Shown: piece after piece, positions 20,220 through 27,994 of the stretch
How positions within the stretch are numbered: the first letter of the stretch is position 1
Layout of the letters: each line of letters opens with the position of its first letter
Assembly (NCBI RefSeq): GCF_001874645.1
Contig: NZ_CP017886.1
Coordinates: 1,736,001-1,800,000 of the forward strand
Reading direction: 5' to 3'
Length of the DNA stretch: 64,000 nucleotides
From: Pseudomonas frederiksbergensis
GTDB lineage: Bacteria > Pseudomonadota > Gammaproteobacteria > Pseudomonadales > Pseudomonadaceae
Translations under genes and position numbers: made by a program
The notes under the pieces: generated by a model
Told to the model about the DNA's origin: nothing
Databases searched by the model: none
The model's input: the letters and a program-made list of their open reading frames with translations, nothing else

Positions 20220-20819
20220 TCAAATATTGATAAAGCTATTCGGGGGTTGGTGCAGGCTGATCTGCGCGTCATAGAGCAGGTTGATCAACTCGACGATCAT
20301 GATCGCGGTCAGCCCCCAGATTTTGTATTCGCCGTAACGGTAGCTCGGCACATACCAGCTGCGCCCCTGATAATCGATGCGGTGCGTGTGTTCACGCGGG
20401 TCCTTGCGGAAGAACTCCAGCGGCACGCTGAACACCGCGGCAATTTCAGCGTCGTTGGCGCGGTACTCGACGAAGTCCGGAATCACCCCGACATAAGGCG
20501 TGACCTTGATCCCGTGCAGGGAAATCAACGGACTCAGCGGACCGATGACCTCCACCAGACCGGGTGGCAGACCGATTTCTTCTTCAGCTTCACGCAACGC
20601 GGTGAACATCAGGTCCGGGTCTTCCGGATCGCGTCGCCCGCCGGGGAAGGCCACTTCACCGCCGTGGGTCGAGAGCCCGCTGGCGCGCAAGGTTAAAACC
20701 AGTTCCGGCTCGTCACTACGAGTGATGGGCACCAACACCGCGGCTTCGGGGAAACGCCGGTCGGTTTCCAGGGTTCGCGGGGTGTGGTTGCTTACTCGAT
20801 GCAGTAGCTCGTCCAGCAT
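20220..20819 (-). CDS. NUDIX hydrolase, CoA pyrophosphatase-type
   Basis: A 199-residue NUDIX protein of the CoA pyrophosphatase (NudL/YeaB) kind, expected to cleave CoA to 4'-phosphopantetheine and 3',5'-ADP. The Nudix box is complete: GGEVAFPGGRRDPEDPD followed by REAEEEIGL. The preceding LTLRASGLSTH is the segment typical of this subgroup. It is followed on the same strand by the carbonic-anhydrase-like gene and diverges from the next NUDIX gene. Confidence 0.88.
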   Translation of the reverse strand: MLDELLHRVSNHTPRTLETDRRFPEAAVLVPITRSDEPELVLTLRASGLSTHGGEVAFPGGRRDPEDPDLMFTALREAEEEIGLPPGLVEVIGPLSPLISLHGIKVTPYVGVIPDFVEYRANDAEIAAVFSVPLEFFRKDPREHTHRIDYQGRSWYVPSYRYGEYKIWGLTAIMIVELINLLYDAQISLHQPPNSFINI

Positions 20820-20967
20820 GAGACTTCTCGATTTATTCGCTACTTTGCATCATGCACCAATCGCATCGACCGCCCAACCCCTGAAACCGTGGCATGTCGC
20901 TAAACGACAACTTGCCGACAGACACCGCCGCACGCCAAGATAGGCACAGCATTTTCGGAACCCCAGC

Positions 20968-21519
20968 ATGAAATTCTGCAGCCAGTGCGGTAACCCGGTC
21001 ACCCAACGCATTCCCGAAGGCGATTCGCGCCTGCGCTACGTGTGCGACCAGTGCCAGACCATCCATTACCAGAACCCGAATATTGTCGCCGGCTGCCTGC
21101 CAATCTGGGGCACTCAGGTGCTGTTATGCCGACGCGCCATCGAGCCGCGCCGCGGTTACTGGACCTTGCCGGCCGGCTTCATGGAAAACGGTGAAACCAT
21201 CGAACAGGCGGCCATTCGTGAAACCGCCGAAGAAGCCTGTGCGCGGGTGCGCAACCTGAACATCTATACGCTGATCGATGTGCCGCACATCAGCCAGGTG
21301 CACGTGTTCTTTCGCGCTGAACTGGTGGACCTGGACTTTGCCGCGGGCGAAGAAAGCCTGGAAGTGAAGCTTTTCGAAGAAGCCGACATTCCATGGTCGG
21401 ATCTGGCTTTTCGCACGGTCGGCCGTACCCTAGAATGTTTCTATGCAGACCGTCGGGTAGAGAATTTCCCTGTACGCTGCGAATCCATTCCTCCGCTTGC
21501 TCTGCCTGCGATCACTTAA
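20968..21519 (+). CDS. NUDIX hydrolase with N-terminal zinc ribbon
   Basis: A 183-residue protein. An N-terminal zinc ribbon (CSQCGNPV...CDQCQTIHYQNP, two CxxC pairs) is joined to a NUDIX domain with box AGFMENGETIEQAAIRET then AEEACARV. The architecture resembles NADH-pyrophosphatase relatives, but the substrate is unknown. The L,D-transpeptidase gene follows 39 bp later, so the pair may be co-transcribed. Confidence 0.88.
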   Translation: MKFCSQCGNPVTQRIPEGDSRLRYVCDQCQTIHYQNPNIVAGCLPIWGTQVLLCRRAIEPRRGYWTLPAGFMENGETIEQAAIRETAEEACARVRNLNIYTLIDVPHISQVHVFFRAELVDLDFAAGEESLEVKLFEEADIPWSDLAFRTVGRTLECFYADRRVENFPVRCESIPPLALPAIT

Positions 21520-21558
21520 ACAACAACAGTACGCCGTACTCTCAGGGATATCGTTTTA

Positions 21559-22062
21559 ATGCGCTGGTTGCTTGCCCTCTTCTGCCTGTCGTTTGTCATG
21601 GTTTCCCAAGCTGCTACCACGGAGACTCTGGACGGCAAACTCATCGAAAAAGTGTTGGTGCTCAAATCTGCCCATCAGTTGCAACTGATCAATGACGGCA
21701 AGCCACTGCGGACCTATCGCATCTCATTGGGCAAAAATCCCAGAGGCCCGAAGCTGATGGCGGGCGACCGGCGCACGCCTGAAGGCTTGTATTGGCTGGA
21801 TTGGCGTAAGGTCAGCGACCGCTTCAACCTGGCCATGCACATTTCCTACCCGAACATCAGCGACTCCGTCCGCTCGCGCCGTGAAGGCGTGGATCCTGGT
21901 GGCATGATCATGATTCACGGCACCCCGGATACCGAAGAAAATCCTGAAGAGCTGTTCCACACCCTGGACTGGACCGACGGCTGCATTGGCATGCGCAACG
22001 TCGACATGCGCGAAGTCTGGGGCTTGGTCAAAGACGGCACGATGATCGAAATCCGCCCCTGA
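21559..22062 (+). CDS. L,D-transpeptidase (YkuD) family protein
   Basis: A 167-residue exported protein with signal peptide MRWLLALFCLSFVMVSQA and a single YkuD domain. The catalytic region has the conserved histidine in MIMIHGTP and the nucleophile cysteine in TDGCIGMRN (the family HG...S/T-x-GC-x-R pattern). Such enzymes cross-link peptidoglycan or attach lipoproteins to it. It lacks a LysM or other cell-wall-binding domain. A REP doublet follows. Confidence 0.88.
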   Translation: MRWLLALFCLSFVMVSQAATTETLDGKLIEKVLVLKSAHQLQLINDGKPLRTYRISLGKNPRGPKLMAGDRRTPEGLYWLDWRKVSDRFNLAMHISYPNISDSVRSRREGVDPGGMIMIHGTPDTEENPEELFHTLDWTDGCIGMRNVDMREVWGLVKDGTMIEIRP

Positions 22063-22084
22063 CTCGGCCTCTTCAAAAAAATAA

Positions 22085-22165
22085 ATCAAAAGATCGCAGC
22101 CTGCGGCAGCTCCTACAGCGTTGATACCATTTCATCCCGTAGGAGCTGCCGCAGGCTGCGATCTT
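22085..22165. repeat. REP doublet (REPIN), copy 3
   Basis: Arms 22085-22116 and 22139-22165 are inverted copies with the common core and a 22-bp spacer. It sits after the L,D-transpeptidase gene and just upstream of the first nag operator. Confidence 0.9.
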
Positions 22166-22187
22166 TGCGCGTGTAACGCCCTCCCCT

Positions 22188-22205
22188 AATACCACTTAAA
22201 ACCCA
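22188..22205 (+). promoter_or_regulatory. Operator-like site 1 of the nag locus
   Basis: AATACCACTTAAAACCCA matches the reverse complement of site 2 at 16 of 18 positions, in opposite orientation, with site centres 82 bp apart. A GntR-family regulator gene begins 140 bp downstream. It is therefore a likely NagQ site that could support looping. Confidence 0.55.
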
Positions 22206-22269
22206 AGGCCGCTGCGCCCTCCAGCGTGGTGTGCATTCGCTCGCCTCGAGCAGCGCACTGGCGTTGACA

Positions 22270-22287
22270 TGGTATTTAAGTGGTATT
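22270..22287 (-). promoter_or_regulatory. Operator-like site 2 overlapping the nagQ promoter
   Basis: TGGTATTTAAGTGGTATT (on the plus strand) is a direct repeat of TGGTATT with 11-bp spacing and the inverted partner of site 1. It starts directly after a consensus -35 hexamer TTGACA (22264-22269), so a bound repressor would block the promoter. The -10 box (TACTTT, 22287-22292) is poor. Confidence 0.6.
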
Positions 22288-22345
22288 ACTTTTGCGCCAT
22301 TACCGGGGCGACAACACTCCAATATCCGCATCGGAACCCAAGCCA

Positions 22346-23077
22346 ATGAACCACATTCTGGCCCTGCGCCCTGACGACACCCAGCCAACGCCGTTGTACC
22401 TGCAACTGGCGCGCAACCTGGAAGCGGCGATCCATGCAGGCCAATGGAAAGCCGAGCAAGCATTGCCGTCGGAACGCAATCTCAGCGAAATGCTGAACAT
22501 CTCCCGCGTGACCGCCCGCAAGGCACTGGAAGTGCTGTTCGAACAAGGCCTGATCCGTCGCAGCCAAGGCTCCGGCACCTTCATCACCCCGCGCCTCGAA
22601 CAACCGCTGTCCCGGCTGTCCGGGTTCAGTGAAATGCTCCGCCTCAAAGGTTTCGTGCCGAGTTCGCAATGGCTGGAGCGGGAAATCACCCAGCCGACCC
22701 ACGAAGAACTGATCCGCCTCGCGCTCTCGCCCTACGACAAAGTCGCGCGCCTCAAGCGTCTGCGCAAAGCCGACGACACCGTGATGGCCATCGAAATGAG
22801 CACCCTGCCCGCCTCGATCATTGCCCAGCCGCAAGCCGTCGGTGATTCGCTTTACGAATACCTCGACGGTATCGGCAAACCGGTCGTGCGCGCCCTGCAA
22901 CACATCCAGGCAATCAACGCCTCGGACGAATTCGCCGCGCTGGTCGGCATCGCCCCCGGCACCGCCATGCTGCTGATGACCCGGGTCGGCTACCTCGAAG
23001 ACAACACCCCGATCGAAGTCACCGACACCTATTGCCGCAACGACTACTACGACTTTGTCGCAGAGCTTCGTCGCTAA
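22346..23077 (+). CDS. nagQ: GntR/HutC-family transcriptional regulator of GlcNAc use
   Basis: A 243-residue regulator. It has an N-terminal winged helix (about 15-80; TPLYLQLARNLEAAI, LPSERNLSEMLNISRVTARKAL) and a C-terminal UTRA effector domain (about 95-238). Start ATG 22346 removes 22 unrelated in-frame residues. It heads nagQ-nagA-nagB(II)-nagF-nagE, the order of PA3757-PA3761 in P. aeruginosa as recalled. It is the probable repressor of the locus and of itself, with an amino-sugar phosphate as likely inducer. Confidence 0.88.
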   Translation: MNHILALRPDDTQPTPLYLQLARNLEAAIHAGQWKAEQALPSERNLSEMLNISRVTARKALEVLFEQGLIRRSQGSGTFITPRLEQPLSRLSGFSEMLRLKGFVPSSQWLEREITQPTHEELIRLALSPYDKVARLKRLRKADDTVMAIEMSTLPASIIAQPQAVGDSLYEYLDGIGKPVVRALQHIQAINASDEFAALVGIAPGTAMLLMTRVGYLEDNTPIEVTDTYCRNDYYDFVAELRR

Positions 23078-23122
23078 GCGCTTCGACGCGAAGCCCTGCG
23101 CCACGACGCCGGAGAACTACTG

Positions 23123-24229
23123 ATGTCCGAAGACAACATCCTCACCGCCCAAGGCTGGATTCGCGGCCGGTTGATCCATGAACACGGCAAGATCGTGCGC
23201 ATCGAAGGTCAGCTGTGCGACCCGGCGGACAACGACCTGCCTTACCTGCTGCCGGGTTTCATCGACCTGCACGTTCACGGCGGTGGCGGCAAGGACATCA
23301 TGGAAGGCACGCCGGCCTTCGACACCATCACCAAAACCCACGTGCGTTTCGGTACCACATCGCTGCTGGCCACCACCATGACCGCGCCACCGGAAGAAAT
23401 TTCCCGCGTGCTGGCAGAGGTCGGCGAGTTCTGCGAACAACGCCCGAAAGGCAGCGCCCGAGTACTCGGCGTGCATTTGGAAGGCCCCTACATCAACCCC
23501 GGAAAACTCGGAGCACAACCGAACTTCGCCCATACCGCGTTGATGGCCGAAGTCGAAGCCTATCTGGCGCTGGCGCCGATTCGGGTGATTACCATTGCCC
23601 CGGAAATCGCCGGTCACGACAAACTGATTCGCGCGCTCAGCGACCGTGGTGTGCGCATGCAAATCGGCCACACCCTGGGCAGCTACGAAGAAGGCGTCGC
23701 GGCGCTGGAGGCCGGCGCCAGCAGTTTCACCCACCTTTACAACGCCATGAGCCCGCTGCATCACCGCGAGCCGGGAATCGTCGGCGCGGCACTGGCTCAT
23801 GCCAAATACGCCGAACTGATTCCAGACCTGCTGCACGTCCATCCCGGCGCGATCCGCGTGGCCCTGCGCTCGATCCCTTGCCTGTATTGCGTCACCGACT
23901 CCACCGCTGCCGCCGGCATGCCGGACGGCGAATACAAGCTCGGTAGCCACACCGTGACCAAATGCCTGGGCGGTGTGCGCCTGCCCGACGGCACGCTGGC
24001 CGGCAGCACCCTGACCATGGATCAGGCGCTGCGCAACCTGGTGAAAATCGGCCTGCCATTGGCCGAAGCTTCACAACGTCTTTCGCAATTCCCCGCCGAC
24101 TACCTCGGCCTGCAAGAGCGCGGCCGCCTGCAACCCGGCGCCTGGGCTGACTGCGTGCGTCTGGATCGCTCACTCACACTGACCGCGGTAATGGTCGAAG
24201 GAGAAGACATTGACTTCAAAAATGCTTGA
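23123..24229 (+). CDS. nagA: N-acetylglucosamine-6-phosphate deacetylase
   Basis: NagA hydrolyses GlcNAc-6-phosphate to glucosamine-6-phosphate and acetate in the cytosol. The 368-residue amidohydrolase has the metal motif GFIDLHVHGGGG, then HLEGPYINP, QIGHTLGS, THLYNAMSPLHHR and the catalytic aspartate in CVTDSTAAAGM. It is 45 bp after nagQ and overlaps the next gene by 20 bp. Confidence 0.96.
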   Translation: MSEDNILTAQGWIRGRLIHEHGKIVRIEGQLCDPADNDLPYLLPGFIDLHVHGGGGKDIMEGTPAFDTITKTHVRFGTTSLLATTMTAPPEEISRVLAEVGEFCEQRPKGSARVLGVHLEGPYINPGKLGAQPNFAHTALMAEVEAYLALAPIRVITIAPEIAGHDKLIRALSDRGVRMQIGHTLGSYEEGVAALEAGASSFTHLYNAMSPLHHREPGIVGAALAHAKYAELIPDLLHVHPGAIRVALRSIPCLYCVTDSTAAAGMPDGEYKLGSHTVTKCLGGVRLPDGTLAGSTLTMDQALRNLVKIGLPLAEASQRLSQFPADYLGLQERGRLQPGAWADCVRLDRSLTLTAVMVEGEDIDFKNA

Positions 24230-25232
24230 AGAGGCGCTGTCCTCGTACATGGCCGTCGACGCTCAGTTGCAGCAACTGGATCCGCAGATGATCGAGATTG
24301 CCGGGCGTTTGAACCGTCAGCCGCCGCAAGTGGCGATGACAGTCGCACGCGGCAGTTCCGATCACGCCGCGAGCTACTTCGCCTACCTGACCATGCAGCA
24401 TGTGGGCATTCCAGTGGCGTCGCTGCCGATGTCGGTGGTGACCATGCAGCAAGCGCCGCTTAAGGTCAGCGGCCAAGTGGCGTTTGGATTCTCGCAGTCC
24501 GGGCAGAGTCCGGATCTGGTCAACAGCCTGCGCCTGTTGCGCAAGCGTGGCGCCCTGAGCATTTCGATGGTCAATGTCGAGAACTCGCCACTGGAAGCCG
24601 CGTGCGAGTTCAGTCTGCCGCTGTGTGCGGGCCTTGAGTGCAGCGTCGCCGCAACCAAAAGTTTTATCGCCACCCTCAGCGCCAGCGCGCGCTTGATTGC
24701 CCACTGGAAGCAGGACGCCGAGTTGCTGCAAGCCGGCCTCGCGCTGCCAGCAGCTTTGCGCGAAGCCGCGACTCAGGACTGGAGCCTGGCCGTCGACGTA
24801 TTGCGTGATTGCCAACGCTTGATGGTGATCGGCCGTGGAGCCGGGTTTGCCATCGCCCAGGAAGCGGCTTTGAAACTCAAGGAAACTTCGGCAATTCAGG
24901 CCGAAGCCTTCAGCAGCGCCGAAGTGAAGCACGGGCCAATGGCACTGATCGACGACAACTACCCGCTGCTGGTGTTCGCCCCGCGCGGTGCCGAACAGGC
25001 GGGGCTGTTGAGCCTCGCTGCCGAGATGCGTCAGCGCGGTGCCCGCGTATTGCTGGCCGCCCCGGATGACGTCAGCGAACGCGACCTGACGCTGAGCCGC
25101 GCCGAACACCCGGCACTGGACCCGATTCTCGCCATCCAGAGTTTCTACGTCATGGCGGCCGGCCTTGCGGTCGCCCGTGGCATGGACCCGGACCAGCCGC
25201 GTCACCTGAGCAAAGTGACCCGCACCCATTAA
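24210..25232 (+). CDS. nagB: SIS-domain glucosamine-6-phosphate deaminase/isomerase (NagB-II type)
   Basis: A 340-residue protein with two SIS domains like the isomerase half of GlmS but without the glutaminase domain, the NagB-II type. It should convert GlcN-6-P to fructose-6-P. Visible are ARGSSDHAASYFAYL, FSQSGQSPDLV and GRGAGFAIAQEAALKLKETS. The TTG start at 24210 is preferred: AAGGAG lies 6 nt before it but 18 nt before the in-frame ATG 24222. It overlaps nagA by 20 bp. In P. aeruginosa the equivalent has been labelled glmS2. Confidence 0.85.
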   Translation: MTSKMLEEALSSYMAVDAQLQQLDPQMIEIAGRLNRQPPQVAMTVARGSSDHAASYFAYLTMQHVGIPVASLPMSVVTMQQAPLKVSGQVAFGFSQSGQSPDLVNSLRLLRKRGALSISMVNVENSPLEAACEFSLPLCAGLECSVAATKSFIATLSASARLIAHWKQDAELLQAGLALPAALREAATQDWSLAVDVLRDCQRLMVIGRGAGFAIAQEAALKLKETSAIQAEAFSSAEVKHGPMALIDDNYPLLVFAPRGAEQAGLLSLAAEMRQRGARVLLAAPDDVSERDLTLSRAEHPALDPILAIQSFYVMAAGLAVARGMDPDQPRHLSKVTRTH

Positions 25233-25275
25233 ATCCGTAGATATCTACACATCTGTGATGGCGGGTGAATACCCC

Positions 25276-25378
25276 CGTAGGAGCTGCCGAAGGCTGCGAT
25301 CTTTTGACTTTCAGGTCGGTTCAAACAACGAGCCACCATGGACAAGATCAAAAGATCGCAGCCTTCGGCAGCTCCTAC
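25276..25378. repeat. REP doublet (REPIN), copy 4, inside the nag locus
   Basis: Arms 25276-25307 and 25348-25378 are inverted copies with a 40-bp spacer. Both arms carry the same variant base (CCGAAGG in place of CCGCAGG), so they changed together. It separates nagB from nagF within the presumed operon. Confidence 0.9.
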
Positions 25379-25433
25379 AGAGGGCCAGCCAGGCGATGTA
25401 CCGAACCGTAGTTTTTACTGATGAGACCGAGCC

Positions 25434-27950
25434 ATGCATAACAACAATAAAGACCTGACCCTCAGCGCCCCGCTCAGCGGCCCGGTGCTCACGCTCGCCA
25501 AGGTTCCGGACCCGGTGTTCGCCAGCGGCGCCATGGGTGACGGAATCGCCATCGACCCGCTGAACAACACCCTGCACGCACCGTGTGCCGGGGTGGTGGT
25601 GCATGTTGCCCGCACCGGCCACGCCGTCACCCTGCGCGCCGACAATGGCGCCGAACTGCTGCTGCACCTGGGCCTGGACACCGTCGAGTTGCAGGGCGAA
25701 GGGTTCTCCATACTGGTCAAGGAAGGCACCCGCGTCAGCAATGGCCAGGCGTTGCTGCGCTTTGATCTGGACCAGGTCGCGCAAGGCTGCAAAAGCCTGG
25801 TCAGCCTGTTGATCCTGACCAACAGCGAGGACTTTCAGGTGCTGCCGATCACCCTGAAATCGGTCAAGGTCGGCGAGCCGCTGCTGCACATCGTGCCGAA
25901 AACCATCCACAACGCGCAGGCCGAAGTCGACAGCTCTGGCGCCGAAGTCCACGGGCACATTCGGATCAGCCATCGCGGTGGTTTGCATGCACGCCCGGCA
26001 GCGCTGATCCGCCAGACCGCGCACCAGTTCAACAGCAAATCGCAGCTGCATTTCGCCGGTAAATCGGCGTCGTGTGACAGCCTGATCGGGCTCATGGGCC
26101 TGGGTATCGGCGAGCAGGACGAGGTTCAAGTCAGCTGCAAGGGCGTCGATGCCAAGGCGGCGCTGCAAGCGTTGCTGAACGCCTTGTCCAGCGCGGTCAA
26201 CGACCACAGCCTCGCGGCCGCACCGACACCGATTGCCCAACGTACCCGCACCGCCGAAGCCGGCATGCTCAATGGTGTCTGTGCAGCGCCTGGACTGGTC
26301 GGTGGCCCGCTGTTCCAACTGGCGGCCATCCACCTGCCGGAAGACACCGGCAACGCTAACGCCGAAGAACAACTGCAAGCCCTCGACCGTGCGCTGGAAC
26401 GGGTTCGCAGCGAAATCCGCGAAACGCTGTCCCACGCCAAAAAGCACAAGTACACCGAAGAAGAGCAGATTTTCGCCGCCCACCTGGCGCTGCTCGAAGA
26501 CCCGGCGCTGCTTGAAGCGGCCCTCCAGTCGATCGATCAGGGCAGCGCCGCAACCCACGCCTGGAGCCAGTCAATCGAGGTGCAGTGCGAAGTGCTGCAA
26601 AATCTCGGCAACCCGCTGCTGGCCGAACGGGCCAACGACCTGCGCGACCTCAAGCAACGCGTGCTGCGCGCCTTGCTCGGTCAAGACTGGCACTACGACG
26701 TGCCGGCCGGCGCTATCGTCGCCGCGCATGAACTGACCCCTTCCGATTTGCTGCAACTGAGCCAACAAGGCGTTGCCGGACTGTGCATGGCCGAAGGTGG
26801 CGCGACCTCCCATGTGGCAATTCTCGCCCGTGGCAAAGGCCTGCCGTGTCTGGTTGCCCTCGGTTCGTCACTGCTCAATCAACCGCAAGGCCAGTCGGTG
26901 GTACTGAATGCCGACGGCGGGCGCCTGGAGCTGACCCCCAATAGCCAACGCCTGGAGCAAGTCGCTCAGGCCCAGCGTGAACATCTGCAACGCCGCGAAC
27001 GCCAACACGCTCAGGCGCATAACCCGGCGCACACCCGCGATGGCCTGCGTATCGAAGTCGCGGCCAACGTGGCCTCCAGCGCCGAAGCCGCTGACGCGTT
27101 GAAAGGCGGAGCCGATGGCGTTGGCCTGTTGCGCACCGAGTTTCTGTTTGTCGATCGCCAGACCGCGCCAGACGAACAAGAGCAGCGCCAGGCCTATCAA
27201 GCGGTGCTGGATGCCATGGGCGACAAGTCGGTGATCATCCGCACCATCGACGTCGGTGGCGACAAGCAACTCGACTACCTGCCACTGCCAGCCGAAGCCA
27301 ACCCGGTGCTCGGCCTGCGCGGAATCCGCATGGCGCAGGTACGCCCGGAACTGCTCGACCAACAATTGCGCGCACTGCTACAGGTCAGCCCATTGCAGCG
27401 CTGCAGGATTCTGCTGCCGATGGTCAGCGAGGTCGACGAATTGCTGCACATCCGTCAACGCCTGGATGCGTTGTGCGCCGAGCTTGCGCTAACGCAGCGC
27501 CCGGAACTGGGCGTAATGATCGAAGTCCCGGCCGCCGCCTTGCTCGCCGAGCAACTGGCCGAACACGCGGACTTCCTGTCCATCGGCACCAACGACTTGT
27601 CCCAATACACCCTGGCCATGGACCGCGACCACGCCGGTCTCGCCGCTCGAGTCGATGCCTTGCACCCGGCGCTGTTGCGACTGATTGCACACACCTGCGC
27701 CGGCGCGGCCAAGCATCAGCGTTGGGTCGGCGTTTGCGGTGCGCTGGCCTCCGATCCGCTGGCGACCCCGGTGCTGATTGGCCTGGGCATCAGCGAGCTG
27801 TCCGTCAGCCCGCCGCAGGTCGGTGAAATCAAGGAACGGGTTCGCCAACTGGACGCCGCCGACTGCCGGCGCTTCAGCGCCACCTTGCTCAACCTGAGCA
27901 GCGCTGCTGCGGTGCGTCACGCCTGCCATCAACAGTGGCCTCTGAGCTGA
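25434..27950 (+). CDS. nagF: PTS multiphosphoryl protein EIIA-HPr-EI for GlcNAc
   Basis: An 838-residue soluble phosphocarrier fusing three PTS modules. EIIA(Glc-type) occupies about 1-150 with phospho-histidine H78 (GAELLLHLGL). HPr occupies about 172-260 with H185 (HRGGLHARPAA). Enzyme I occupies about 275-838 with H460 (GGATSHVAILARGKGLP), the PEP-binding FLSIGTNDLSQYTLA and C768 (VGVCGALASDP). It passes phosphate from PEP to NagE. All three phosphorylation sites are intact. It begins 201 bp after nagB, with a REPIN between, and ends 44 bp before nagE. Confidence 0.94.
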   Translation: MHNNNKDLTLSAPLSGPVLTLAKVPDPVFASGAMGDGIAIDPLNNTLHAPCAGVVVHVARTGHAVTLRADNGAELLLHLGLDTVELQGEGFSILVKEGTRVSNGQALLRFDLDQVAQGCKSLVSLLILTNSEDFQVLPITLKSVKVGEPLLHIVPKTIHNAQAEVDSSGAEVHGHIRISHRGGLHARPAALIRQTAHQFNSKSQLHFAGKSASCDSLIGLMGLGIGEQDEVQVSCKGVDAKAALQALLNALSSAVNDHSLAAAPTPIAQRTRTAEAGMLNGVCAAPGLVGGPLFQLAAIHLPEDTGNANAEEQLQALDRALERVRSEIRETLSHAKKHKYTEEEQIFAAHLALLEDPALLEAALQSIDQGSAATHAWSQSIEVQCEVLQNLGNPLLAERANDLRDLKQRVLRALLGQDWHYDVPAGAIVAAHELTPSDLLQLSQQGVAGLCMAEGGATSHVAILARGKGLPCLVALGSSLLNQPQGQSVVLNADGGRLELTPNSQRLEQVAQAQREHLQRRERQHAQAHNPAHTRDGLRIEVAANVASSAEAADALKGGADGVGLLRTEFLFVDRQTAPDEQEQRQAYQAVLDAMGDKSVIIRTIDVGGDKQLDYLPLPAEANPVLGLRGIRMAQVRPELLDQQLRALLQVSPLQRCRILLPMVSEVDELLHIRQRLDALCAELALTQRPELGVMIEVPAAALLAEQLAEHADFLSIGTNDLSQYTLAMDRDHAGLAARVDALHPALLRLIAHTCAGAAKHQRWVGVCGALASDPLATPVLIGLGISELSVSPPQVGEIKERVRQLDAADCRRFSATLLNLSSAAAVRHACHQQWPLS

Positions 27951-27994
27951 ACAACAACAGCTACCAGAACAACAAGAACCCAGGGAGATACGCC

